Assembly (NCBI GenBank): GCA_947632575.1
Contig: CANRPV010000076.1
Span: 1 to 6,863, forward strand
Length of the DNA stretch: 6,863 nucleotides
Direction: 5' to 3'
Source: an uncultured Eggerthellaceae bacterium
Lineage (GTDB): Bacteria > Actinomycetota > Coriobacteriia > Coriobacteriales > Eggerthellaceae
Below the pieces are notes generated by a model that saw only the letters and a list, made by a program, of their open reading frames with translations, did no database searches and was not told the DNA's origin. The position numbers and the translations under genes were made by a program. Below are positions 1-5,406 of the stretch, one piece after another (within the stretch, counting starts at the first letter, position 1; every line of letters begins with the position of its first letter).

Positions 1-340
1 CCGTCCCCCTCCGCTTGCCCCCCGCGCCCTTCTCGTACCCCAGGACCGACTTGAGCAGCGTCCGGAGCTCCCGCTCCGGGAGCGGCGGGTCGCACCGGCC
101 GTCGTTCGCCTCCCCGACGAGTCGCTCGATCTCGTCGTCCGGCAGACCGGCCGCCTGGAGGCCGCCAGCGTAGCTGAGCAGGGTATCGTGCCGGATCCCC
201 TCGCGTATCGTCGTGGGGAGGGACTTGCCATCCCCGCCGTCGCCGAGGTTTGGAACGTTTCCACTTAGCGGACGCTCGCTATCGGAGCTGGCCGCATCCC
301 CGCTGTCGCCTGCGGCCCTTCTGAGGTCGTCTAAGTCCAC
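1..340 (-). CDS. Primase C-terminal (PriCT-1-like) domain protein, partial at left edge
   Basis: Partial minus-strand frame, 113 codons seen, open to the window edge. I translated it from a GTG at 340-338. Residues 44-101 match the PriCT-1 pattern that follows the catalytic domain in many plasmid and phage primases: an IREGIRHDTLLSYAGGL segment, then LPDDEIERLVGEAND, then CDPPLPERELRTLLKSVLGY. In that family a helicase domain often follows, which here would lie beyond position 1. Residues 13-43 are Gly/Ser/Asp-rich and look like a linker. The first 10 bases overlap the end of the primase catalytic ORF. The reading frame stays open upstream of the GTG, so this is probably the second half of one primase protein displaced by a one-base frame change, not an independent gene. 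The GTG has AGGGAGG about 11 bases upstream, so translational coupling is also possible. The domain call is fairly firm; the start is uncertain. Confidence 0.75.
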   Translation of the reverse strand, partial: MDLDDLRRAAGDSGDAASSDSERPLSGNVPNLGDGGDGKSLPTTIREGIRHDTLLSYAGGLQAAGLPDDEIERLVGEANDGRCDPPLPERELRTLLKSVLGYEKGAGGKRRGT

Positions 341-963
341 GGCCCCCACACCTCCCTTCCTGGACTGAAGAACATCTGGGTGAGTCTCGTGCTGGTCCTG
401 TCTGCCTCGGGGAAGACCTCGAGGAGCAGCCGGCCGACCTCCTCGGCCTCATCGCGCTCCGTGACGGGCTCGTCGAGACCGAACAGAATGCGGAACCTCG
501 GGTTCCAGGGCCTCATGGTCGAGCTCGCCGTCGGGTAGGCGAGGATCGGATCCAGACCCATCCTGAATGCACGATCGAGCGCCTCGCCGGGCCCGATCTT
601 CCGTGTGACTCCGTCATTGTCGAAGTCCAGCGCGAAGACTTGCTGGCGGACCCAGTGCTCCTTGGACGTGCCGCCCAGGCATACGCCGGGCATGATCGTC
701 CGGCCCTGGAGGATGATGTCGGCGAGCCCCAGCGCGTCGAGGCTTACGAGGGAATCGGGTCTTGCAAGCCTGTTCCTGATGGCACCGATTTCGGAGTCGC
801 CGTGCGGCTTGGGACGTCCCTTGAAGCCGACGGAATCCACGAGGAGTTCGTAACGTGCCCCGGAGGGGTAGGTGGCCGACGGCCCGGGCCCGCGACCCGA
901 GCCGTCGGAGGTCGCCATGGGAGCCGGACCCCCCTCGCCGCGACGGTCCGGTCCTCCCCCCAT
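331..963 (-). CDS. Primase catalytic domain (archaeo-eukaryotic primase-polymerase type), probably frame-disrupted
   Basis: 210 residues from ATG at 963, which overlaps the Rep stop as TGATG and implies translational coupling. An alternative start is ATG at 918 (MATSDGSG), because residues 1-30 are Gly/Pro-rich and unconserved in appearance. Motifs of the AEP fold are visible: motif I D113-x-D115 in VFALDFDNDG, a motif II region YPTASST (143-149) followed by RFRILFGLDEPV (156-167), and a motif III-type acidic residue D188 in FPEADRTSTRLTQMFF. The position in motif II where many relatives have His appears to be Ser148. The protein synthesises primers for element replication. It stops at 331 directly after WGPWT, where relatives continue into a PriCT domain; that continuation exists here in the -1 frame (340 downwards). 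It is therefore either a split primase or a frameshifted one. Family assignment is from motif reading, not a search. Confidence 0.72.
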   Translation of the reverse strand: MGGGPDRRGEGGPAPMATSDGSGRGPGPSATYPSGARYELLVDSVGFKGRPKPHGDSEIGAIRNRLARPDSLVSLDALGLADIILQGRTIMPGVCLGGTSKEHWVRQQVFALDFDNDGVTRKIGPGEALDRAFRMGLDPILAYPTASSTMRPWNPRFRILFGLDEPVTERDEAEEVGRLLLEVFPEADRTSTRLTQMFFSPGREVWGPWT

Positions 964-2174
964 CACTCGCCCTGTCCCTGGGTGCACCTGGCGAAGAGTC
1001 GGGCACGATCCCTGATGCTCTGCTTGAGATCGTTGACGTCTTTGAACTTGTCTGAGTAGCGCTTCGAGTCGTCCTCTCCCCAGTCGAAGGGGCCCGCCGT
1101 CAAATTGCCCCCGCCGGGGAGCCCCAAGACGAAGTCCAGGAGCTCGAGCGCTACATCCCGGCCGTACATGCCGGCGACCCTGTTGAGTGCCGAGAAGCAC
1201 TCCGACCGACGGATGCCGAGGAGGGCGTCCTCGATCTTGAACGCCATGGGGCGCGGCGAGAACGTGACGGACCGGGCGTCGTAGGCGGCCACGAGGTCCT
1301 TGTACCAGTAGACGAAATCACGCCTCTTCTCGTCGCTGTATGGGATCCGAAAGCGCCCCTTCGCGATGAACATGCCCGCGATGTAGACGGCCAGCTCGCC
1401 GTCGGCCCGGAACTTGGACCCTTTGAGATGATTTTGGAAATCGAGTGCGTCCCAGTCGTTGAGCCTCAGCTCGAAACGGATCCACGAACCGCAGTCCAGC
1501 GCGCGTGACAGGCCCGGGCCGCAGCCCAAAGTCTGTGCGGCCTTCACATCGACGATGCGCATGTGTACGCCAGTCGTGCGCTTTGGCGAGTCGAGGCGGA
1601 TCTCGACAAGGCGGTTGTCCTCGAATCTGGACTCGGCCCTCGGCAAGTTGATGGTGTACTCGCGGTGCTTATGACCTTCCCTGTCCAGGGAGAGGCGCGT
1701 GATGTTCACGCGCTTGTCGTCGAGGTCCCATTGAAGCCCGTCGATCGACAGATGCGAGTCGAGGTAGTCGACGTAGATCACCACCTCCTCGATGGTGGTC
1801 TTGCAGTCCTCCAGGTCCAGTGCGGTCTCGATAAGGTTCACGACGGGGCGGCCGGTCGCCTCGCTCCAGCGCCAGAGGGCCTCACCGCTGATGCTGAGCG
1901 TGAGGTGCCCTTCGAGTACTTTGGGAGGTAGTGTGATGAGAACGCCGGAGTTCACCGGATTGCCCCCCGAGTAGAGGACCTCTGGATACGCCCCATCGCC
2001 GGTCTCCGCCGACAGCTCGCCGAAGACGTCCGCCAGCTCCATGCGTTTGACGATTTCACCAACCGCTTTGTCGAAGCGGCGCTTGACCGGATCCGACTTC
2101 GGGGCGTAGCGATATGCGCGATGTGGAGTTTCTATGTCGAACGTGATTTTCTCGATGCCACTTTCGATGTGCAT
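963..2174 (-). CDS. Rep_trans-like plasmid replication initiation protein
   Basis: 403 residues. Start chosen at ATG 2174 because AAGGGGGA lies 6 bases upstream; the frame is open further up to a GTG at 2285, but that stretch has poor G/C third-position bias and a low-complexity basic sequence. The architecture resembles the replication initiation factor family (Rep_trans) that nicks the origin of rolling-circle plasmids and some integrative conjugative elements: GHLTLSISGEALWRW (89-103) corresponds to the usual SG block, VVIYVDYLDSHLSIDG (131-146) to the RxDxAxD-type acidic block, VHMRIVDVKAAQ (203-214) to the block that normally carries the catalytic Tyr, and WIRFELRLND (231-240) to the WxRxEL block. 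The expected Tyr appears to be Val208, so either my alignment is off or nicking activity is altered. The C-terminal 120 residues are less typical. It is followed with overlap by the primase gene, consistent with one replication operon. Family call is moderate. Confidence 0.65.
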   Translation of the reverse strand: MHIESGIEKITFDIETPHRAYRYAPKSDPVKRRFDKAVGEIVKRMELADVFGELSAETGDGAYPEVLYSGGNPVNSGVLITLPPKVLEGHLTLSISGEALWRWSEATGRPVVNLIETALDLEDCKTTIEEVVIYVDYLDSHLSIDGLQWDLDDKRVNITRLSLDREGHKHREYTINLPRAESRFEDNRLVEIRLDSPKRTTGVHMRIVDVKAAQTLGCGPGLSRALDCGSWIRFELRLNDWDALDFQNHLKGSKFRADGELAVYIAGMFIAKGRFRIPYSDEKRRDFVYWYKDLVAAYDARSVTFSPRPMAFKIEDALLGIRRSECFSALNRVAGMYGRDVALELLDFVLGLPGGGNLTAGPFDWGEDDSKRYSDKFKDVNDLKQSIRDRARLFARCTQGQGE

Positions 2175-2387
2175 GCCTGATCCCCCTTGGATCTTCTGGC
2201 TATCCGATCCCGCTCGAGATTTCGGATTGGCCTTCCAACGTCTTGCTTGAGGGGGACGGGATCCTCGTCGGGTTGCCTTTGCCACGGGCGTAACGTGAAA
2301 ATTGCAATCCGCTAAACTTGTACTGAGGGCACCCGTCCTCCCGAGCCCCTGCGCGCTTCACCCTGGAAAAGTCCAGCGCGCCAGGGG
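2175..2387 (-). other. Gap between HTH gene and rep
   Basis: 213 bases without a gene. Apart from the hairpin at its upstream end and the rep ribosome binding site (AAGGGGGA, 2181-2188), I see no clear sigma-70-type promoter. A 92-codon minus-strand frame across 2200-2478 overlaps the HTH gene and is not coding-like. Confidence 0.5.
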
Positions 2388-2389
2388 CT
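2344..2389. repeat. Long hairpin at the end of the HTH gene
   Basis: The left arm AGCCCCTGCGCGCT (2344-2357) pairs with the right arm AGCGCGCCAGGGGCT (2375-2389) over 14 base pairs with a single bulged base. A second short inverted repeat, CTGGA...TCCAG, lies inside the loop. The right arm overlaps the stop codon of the HTH gene. On the plus strand the structure is followed by GTTGTTTT; on the minus strand, the direction of the adjacent genes, no T-run follows. It could attenuate transcription between the HTH gene and rep, or be a cruciform used by a replication or recombination protein. It is a real inverted repeat; the role is open. Confidence 0.7.
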
Positions 2390-2603
2390 AGTTGTTTTCC
2401 TGATTTCCCGGTTCCACCCCCTTGTCCTCTAGCCACGCGATGAAGTCGTCCTTTGGGATGATCCACTGCCGCTTGCATATCCGATAGGCGGGGAATCTCC
2501 CTTGGCCGGCGAGCCTGCGCAGGTAATCCTCGGAGATTCCAGTCGCATCACTAACATCCCTGATGCTCATTGCTCCAGGCTTGCCGTCAAAGAGCTGAGT
2601 CAA
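2388..2603 (-). CDS. Small helix-turn-helix DNA-binding protein (excisionase/HTH_17 type)
   Basis: 71 residues. The core at residues 12-61 (MSIRDVSDATGISEDYLRRL, then GRFPAYRICKRQWIIPKDDFIAWLED) is typical of the winged-HTH excisionase/MerR-like small proteins: a first helix-turn-helix, then a basic wing with the RxWxIPKxDFxxWL ending. Members act as recombination directionality factors or as transcription regulators of mobile elements. Start chosen at TTG 2603 because a strong GGAGGAGGAG lies 7 bases upstream; the internal ATG at 2570 has only GGAG too close to it. It is the first gene of the minus-strand module that continues with rep and primase, and it diverges from the zinc-finger gene across 257 bases. 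A regulatory or excision role is inferred. The domain call is firm. Confidence 0.85.
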   Translation of the reverse strand: MTQLFDGKPGAMSIRDVSDATGISEDYLRRLAGQGRFPAYRICKRQWIIPKDDFIAWLEDKGVEPGNQENN

Positions 2604-2610
2604 GACAGCT

Positions 2611-2620
2611 CTCCTCCTCC
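2611..2620 (-). promoter_or_regulatory. Strong ribosome binding site for TTG-started HTH gene
   Basis: GGAGGAGGAG on the minus strand, 7 bases before TTG 2603. It decides in favour of the TTG start over the downstream ATG. Confidence 0.75.
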
Positions 2621-2630
2621 CTCGTTGATC

Positions 2631-2690
2631 GCTTCGTCCGCGTCCGTCCGTATCCGTCCGCGCCCTTCCGTGTCCATTCGTGTTCGTCGG
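2631..2690. repeat. Six 10-bp tandem repeats in the divergent control region
   Basis: Six consecutive units of exactly 10 bases can be stacked: GCTTCGTCCG, CGTCCGTCCG, TATCCGTCCG, CGCCCTTCCG, TGTCCATTCG, TGTTCGTCGG; a partial further copy, CGTCCGTC, lies at 2701-2708. The approximate consensus is TGTCCGTCCG. The period is close to one DNA helical turn, so every unit would face the same side of the helix. The array sits 28-87 bases upstream of the HTH start, between the two divergent genes. It could be an iteron or operator array, or a dispersed intergenic repeat of the host. Confidence 0.7.
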
Positions 2691-2860
2691 TAAATGGCCG
2701 CGTCCGTCACCAACAGGCTATGCAAATCCGACGTCTCTGTATAGGATGGACTTTGCCGGGGACATTTTTTCGAGGTTCGAGCCCCGTGGGGACCGAGGAC
2801 GGACCGTTCTACCTCGCCAAATCCCCGAAATGGCAGCGGAAAGCTTAGGGGGACAACGCA

Positions 2861-3994
2861 ATGAGCAAACTGACGACGCTGGTCGAGCTCGAGTCGTACG
2901 GCGGCATCTTCAGGGCCGGCCTGGAGTGGTTCACGAGGAAGCCGGGGAAACGATCGGAGGCGGCCAGCGATCCCACCGTCCCCGACCTGAGCGACGCCCA
3001 TGGAAACGGCGAGAGGCTCGCCGCGAAGATGCTTGAGGACTTCCTGGAGTGTGAGAGCCAGAAGAAGATGAAGGAGCTGCTGGACAGGTGGCTTTTCCTC
3101 TTCGACACCTGGGCGAACGTCCCGCAGTCCCCGCGCGAGGACATCGTCAGCGCGATGCTCGACACGAGGGGACTCATGCGGAAGGTCATGGAGCTGAAGG
3201 GATACGCCGACGGCGCGGCGGATGACGACGGGGTTCTACAGGCCCTCGGCCTCAGCGCCGGCAAGCGCGACAAACCGCAGCTGGTCCGCTTCCTCGGGAG
3301 CTCGGTGGCGCTGTGCGAGTACCTGAGGGAGGCCTCGGACGCACGGGATTCGGATGAGCGCTGGCGCAAGAAGAAGAGGAGGGAGCGGAAGACACCCCGC
3401 AAGAACCGCTGGCAGTTCCTGGACCTCGACGGTAACACCGCCCCCGAATGGAGCCGCTATTTCTACACCCCGGGCGGTGCCGTCAAGCACTTCAATCCCA
3501 TACCCTTGGGCAAGCACGTGCAGACCGAAGCGCTCGACCCCGATCGCCGCTATCCGATCCTCACGTTCACATGCGACGCGAGCAGCGACGACCCGAAGGC
3601 CGCCCGGCGGGAGCTGGCACTCTCCCTCATGGACGGCATCATGTCCGCCTGCCTGGCGAACCTGCACATCGGGGTCCGCGACGGGCTCCTGACGGCGAGG
3701 TCACCCGACGCGTTCACGAACCTCTGGGTGTTCGTCGCGCATTCCTTCCGGAATAGGGCCGTCGGCAGGTGCAGGGTCTGCGGAGGCCCGATGTTCGTCA
3801 TGAGGAACCCGGGAAGGAGGGTCCACAAGCTCTACTGCAGCGACTCCTGCAAGAAGCAGCATTCGAGGGCTATGAGCTACAGGCGGAACCTCGAGCGGGG
3901 GATGAGCAGGGAAGAGGCGGCCGAAAAGGCAGACTTAAGTGTCGGGACCGCGGAAGAGATACTGGCCCGCGACGCCGCCATGGGCTACTCCTGA
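2861..3994 (+). CDS. Protein of unknown function with C-terminal CGNR-like zinc finger
   Basis: 377 residues. ATG 2861 is preceded by AGGGGGA (2847-2853) with 7-base spacing. The C-terminal part carries a four-cysteine zinc-binding pattern, C304-x2-C307 and C326-x3-C330 (RCRVCGG ... YCSDSCKKQHSRAMSYRR), with basic residues after it, as in CGNR-type treble-clef fingers found in putative regulators and in some proteins of the DUF6076 kind. Residues 50-160 are helical and mixed-charge. Residues 166-184 are very basic (RWRKKKRRERKTPRKNRW), suggesting nucleic-acid contact. The tail (344-377) has a short SREEAAEKADLSVGTAEEIL segment that could be a small helix-turn-helix. No catalytic motif is recognised. 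It is the only plus-strand gene in the left half, divergent from the HTH-rep-primase module, so it may be cargo or a regulator of the element. Function is unassigned. Confidence 0.8.
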   Translation: MSKLTTLVELESYGGIFRAGLEWFTRKPGKRSEAASDPTVPDLSDAHGNGERLAAKMLEDFLECESQKKMKELLDRWLFLFDTWANVPQSPREDIVSAMLDTRGLMRKVMELKGYADGAADDDGVLQALGLSAGKRDKPQLVRFLGSSVALCEYLREASDARDSDERWRKKKRRERKTPRKNRWQFLDLDGNTAPEWSRYFYTPGGAVKHFNPIPLGKHVQTEALDPDRRYPILTFTCDASSDDPKAARRELALSLMDGIMSACLANLHIGVRDGLLTARSPDAFTNLWVFVAHSFRNRAVGRCRVCGGPMFVMRNPGRRVHKLYCSDSCKKQHSRAMSYRRNLERGMSREEAAEKADLSVGTAEEILARDAAMGYS

Positions 3995-4022
3995 CGATCG
4001 AGTCGGCCCGGCACCTCCTCCT

Positions 4023-4038
4023 CTCCTGTATACAGGAG
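4023..4038. repeat. 16-bp perfect palindrome
   Basis: CTCCTGTATACAGGAG is a perfect palindrome with no loop, 28 bases after the zinc-finger stop. The absence of a loop and of a T-run argues against a classical terminator. It looks more like a dimeric protein binding site. Confidence 0.75.
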
Positions 4039-4110
4039 TCCGTAACTGCCACGAGAGCGGGTGGATTTCAGTCCGAAGGGCTTTGCGAGCGGGCCCTCCA
4101 AGACATGCCA

Positions 4111-4260
4111 TGAATTTACTGGATTTATACTTTACACATTAATATCATATATGGTTAATAAATAAGCAATCATGTGGATAATTAGATTGGAATAACTAAA
4201 TATAATCAATAATCATTGGAATTAAGCATAGAATGGCTATATTCGATACTATTTCTGACT
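4111..4260. other. AT-rich island with consensus DnaA box (candidate origin)
   Basis: By direct count 4141-4260 has 29 G/C in 120 bases, about 24%, while the flanking genes are far above 60%. Within it, 4173-4181 reads TGTGGATAA, the exact reverse complement of the DnaA box TTATCCACA. ATTGGAAT occurs twice in direct orientation (4186-4193 and 4215-4222). An AT-rich duplex beside a DnaA box is the usual makeup of a replication origin, but only one perfect box is seen and the island could also be an inserted foreign fragment. Confidence 0.5.
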
Positions 4261-4311
4261 GCTGTAGTGGGATGACACGATCCATCATCAGTGAAGGATG
4301 GCATTGATTTT

Positions 4312-4415
4312 GCATATGGCTGCCATGGCATCCCATAGGGTGAATCCCAAGGGCGAGTCTTCCATAGGCGCATGACTCTAGGCTAACCGAATCCTCGTGC
4401 GTATCGGCCATATGC
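4312..4415. repeat. 9-bp inverted repeat pair flanking short palindromic segment
   Basis: GCATATGGC (4312-4320) and GCCATATGC (4407-4415) are perfect inverted copies 86 bases apart. The left copy is immediately followed by the perfect 10-bp palindrome TGCCATGGCA (4321-4330). They lie downstream of the recombinase stop. No function is assigned, and short repeats of this size may be fortuitous. Confidence 0.35.
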
Positions 4416-4474
4416 CCTGCTAGATGCCGGTGTCTATACGATGTGAACGATTGTGTGCGGGAGATTCCTAACGA

Positions 4475-5053
4475 CTACACCTGCTCCCTTGCCTCCTGGT
4501 GGCGTCGATAGAACGTGGCCTCGGATATCCCCGCCATCCTGCAGCACTCCTTCACCGTGAACCGCCCCGAGTCGTGCAGGGCGAACGCCTGCTCGATCTT
4601 CGAGGGGTCGGTGAATCGGCGCCCGAGGTGACGGCCGGAGTCCTTGGCGGCCCGGATTCCCTCTGCCTGGGCCTCCTTTATGCTGTTGCGTTGGAATTCC
4701 GCAATCACCGACATTATTTGGAAAAACAGCTTGCCAGTGGGCGTCGAAGTGTCGACGTTTTCGTGGATTGAGATGAGGTCGACCCCACGCTCCTCCAGCG
4801 TCTCCGAAATCTCCAACAACTGCCTCGTCGAGCGAGCCAGCCTATCTATGCTCAGCACGGTGACCGAGTCGCCTCTCCGGAGTCTGCTCAGAAGGTCATT
4901 GAGGGCAGGCCGATCTCTCCTTGCGCCGCTCAGCTTCTCGGTGAAGATGTTCGAGCGCTCGATTCCCCGGGATTCAAGAGCGCTGAGCTGCCTCTCCAGG
5001 TTCTGGTCCGCAGTGGACACCCTTGCGTATCCAAACCTGACCGACTCTGCCAT
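4475..5053 (-). CDS. Serine recombinase (resolvase/DNA invertase family)
   Basis: 192 residues, the usual length for small Tn3-resolvase/Gin-type enzymes. ATG 5053 is chosen because AGGGAGG (5060-5066) lies 6 bases upstream; the 18-residue upstream extension has no ribosome site. The N-terminal catalytic domain shows FGYARVSTADQNLERQ with nucleophile Ser13 and Arg11, then GDSVTVLSIDRLARSTRQL (61-79) with the D70-R71-xx-R74 active-site arginines, and FFQIMSVIAEFQRNSIKEAQAEGI (110-133) leading into the long dimerisation helix. The C-terminal residues 151-187 form a helix-turn-helix of the Hin/resolvase type (FTVKECCRMAGISEATFYRR). The enzyme makes double-strand cuts through a covalent Ser-DNA link and exchanges strands at paired sites. 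Repeated inverted half-sites just upstream are candidate sites. Whether it resolves multimers, inverts DNA or belongs to a degenerate transposon cannot be told; no transposase is present in the window. Confidence 0.93.
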   Translation of the reverse strand: MAESVRFGYARVSTADQNLERQLSALESRGIERSNIFTEKLSGARRDRPALNDLLSRLRRGDSVTVLSIDRLARSTRQLLEISETLEERGVDLISIHENVDTSTPTGKLFFQIMSVIAEFQRNSIKEAQAEGIRAAKDSGRHLGRRFTDPSKIEQAFALHDSGRFTVKECCRMAGISEATFYRRHQEAREQV

Positions 5054-5069
5054 ACCCGACCTCCCTAGA

Positions 5070-5088
5070 ACGTCGTCAATGACGACGT
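5070..5088. promoter_or_regulatory. 19-bp palindrome upstream of the recombinase (operator-like)
   Basis: ACGTCGTCAATGACGACGT has perfect 9-bp arms around a single central base. It begins 4 bases beyond the AGGGAGG ribosome site of the recombinase gene, so it would lie in the leader or promoter and could serve as an operator, or as an mRNA structure affecting translation. Its arms differ from the CTATCACAA/TTGTGAGAG set, so a different protein may bind it. Confidence 0.6.
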
Positions 5089-5118
5089 ATCCAATGAGAT
5101 ACTTCAATTACCAATAAT

Positions 5119-5239
5119 CTATCACAACTATTCAATCCGTTGTGAGAGTTATGAAGGTAGTTGTGAGAGACATAGTCGTCGCAAACTGCGGGTTGTCGGG
5201 TCAACTTTGATCCCTATCACAAGGTATGCATTGTGAGAG
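5119..5239. promoter_or_regulatory. Candidate res/operator region with repeated inverted half-sites
   Basis: Two inverted sites share the same arms: CTATCACAA 5119-5127 with TTGTGAGAG 5140-5148 (12-base centre), and CTATCACAA 5214-5222 with TTGTGAGAG 5231-5239 (8-base centre). Both show the same single departure from perfect symmetry, A against C. A third half-site, TTGTGAGAG, lies at 5161-5169, exactly 21 bases after the second one, that is two helical turns. Multiple inverted subsites with unequal centres next to a divergent or adjacent recombinase gene are characteristic of res sites of Tn3-type systems, where the resolvase also represses its own promoter. Assignment to this recombinase is inferred from position. 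Confidence 0.6.
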
Positions 5240-5406
5240 GGCGTCAGCAATCAGACGGTTCCACTGACGACACATACGACGGCAAGTGCCATCTACCCGA
5301 CCTCGCGAAGAAGCGCCTGGACGAGACCCGCAGCGCCATCTGCGACCCCGATGGCCAGAGGTTCGACAATGCGGACGGCCTGTTGCGCTACCTGGGACTC
5401 AGATAG
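5233..5406 (+). pseudogene. Small ORF, probably the 3' remnant of a truncated gene
   Basis: Plus-strand frame ending at TAG 5404-5406, 57 codons from GTG 5233. The second half reads DLAKKRLDETRSAICDPDGQ, then RFDNADGLLRYLGLR, a natural-looking protein C-terminus. Third codon positions become strongly G/C only from about 5264 onwards, while the upstream part overlaps the inverted-repeat sites and has no such bias. This suggests that an older gene was cut at about 5250-5265 by whatever brought in the recombinase segment. A weak AAGG lies 8 bases before the GTG, so a genuine small gene is still possible. No family is recognised. Confidence 0.4.

Larger units (their letters stand above)
3995..4474. 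other. Gene-free stretch between zinc-finger and recombinase genes
   Basis: About 480 bases with no convincing gene. The first 115 bases keep the GC-rich composition and contain a 16-bp palindrome; 4111-4260 is strongly AT-rich with a DnaA box; 4261-4474 is intermediate and contains several small inverted repeats. The two flanking genes converge on this region. Confidence 0.6.

Noticed and set aside
2175..2285. N-terminal extension of the Rep protein to GTG 2285
   Set aside because: Third codon positions lack G/C bias, the sequence is basic low-complexity, and a good ribosome site precedes ATG 2174.
2767..2800. tRNA-like T-arm sequence GGTTCGAGCCCC, possible attachment site
   Set aside because: The five-base stem around the TTCGAGC loop does not pair and no acceptor, anticodon or D-arm is found nearby.
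4196..4411. 71-codon minus-strand frame over the AT-rich island
   Set aside because: Composition is unlike the other genes, no recognisable domain, its C-terminus is merely encoded by the AT-rich island, and its ribosome site is poor.
5258..5267. GTTCCACTGA, whose reverse complement TCAGTGGAAC occurs in the Tn3 terminal inverted repeat
   Set aside because: The outer bases do not match (no GGGG end), no opposite inverted copy is found near 4000-4300, and there is no transposase; a 10-base match is weak.
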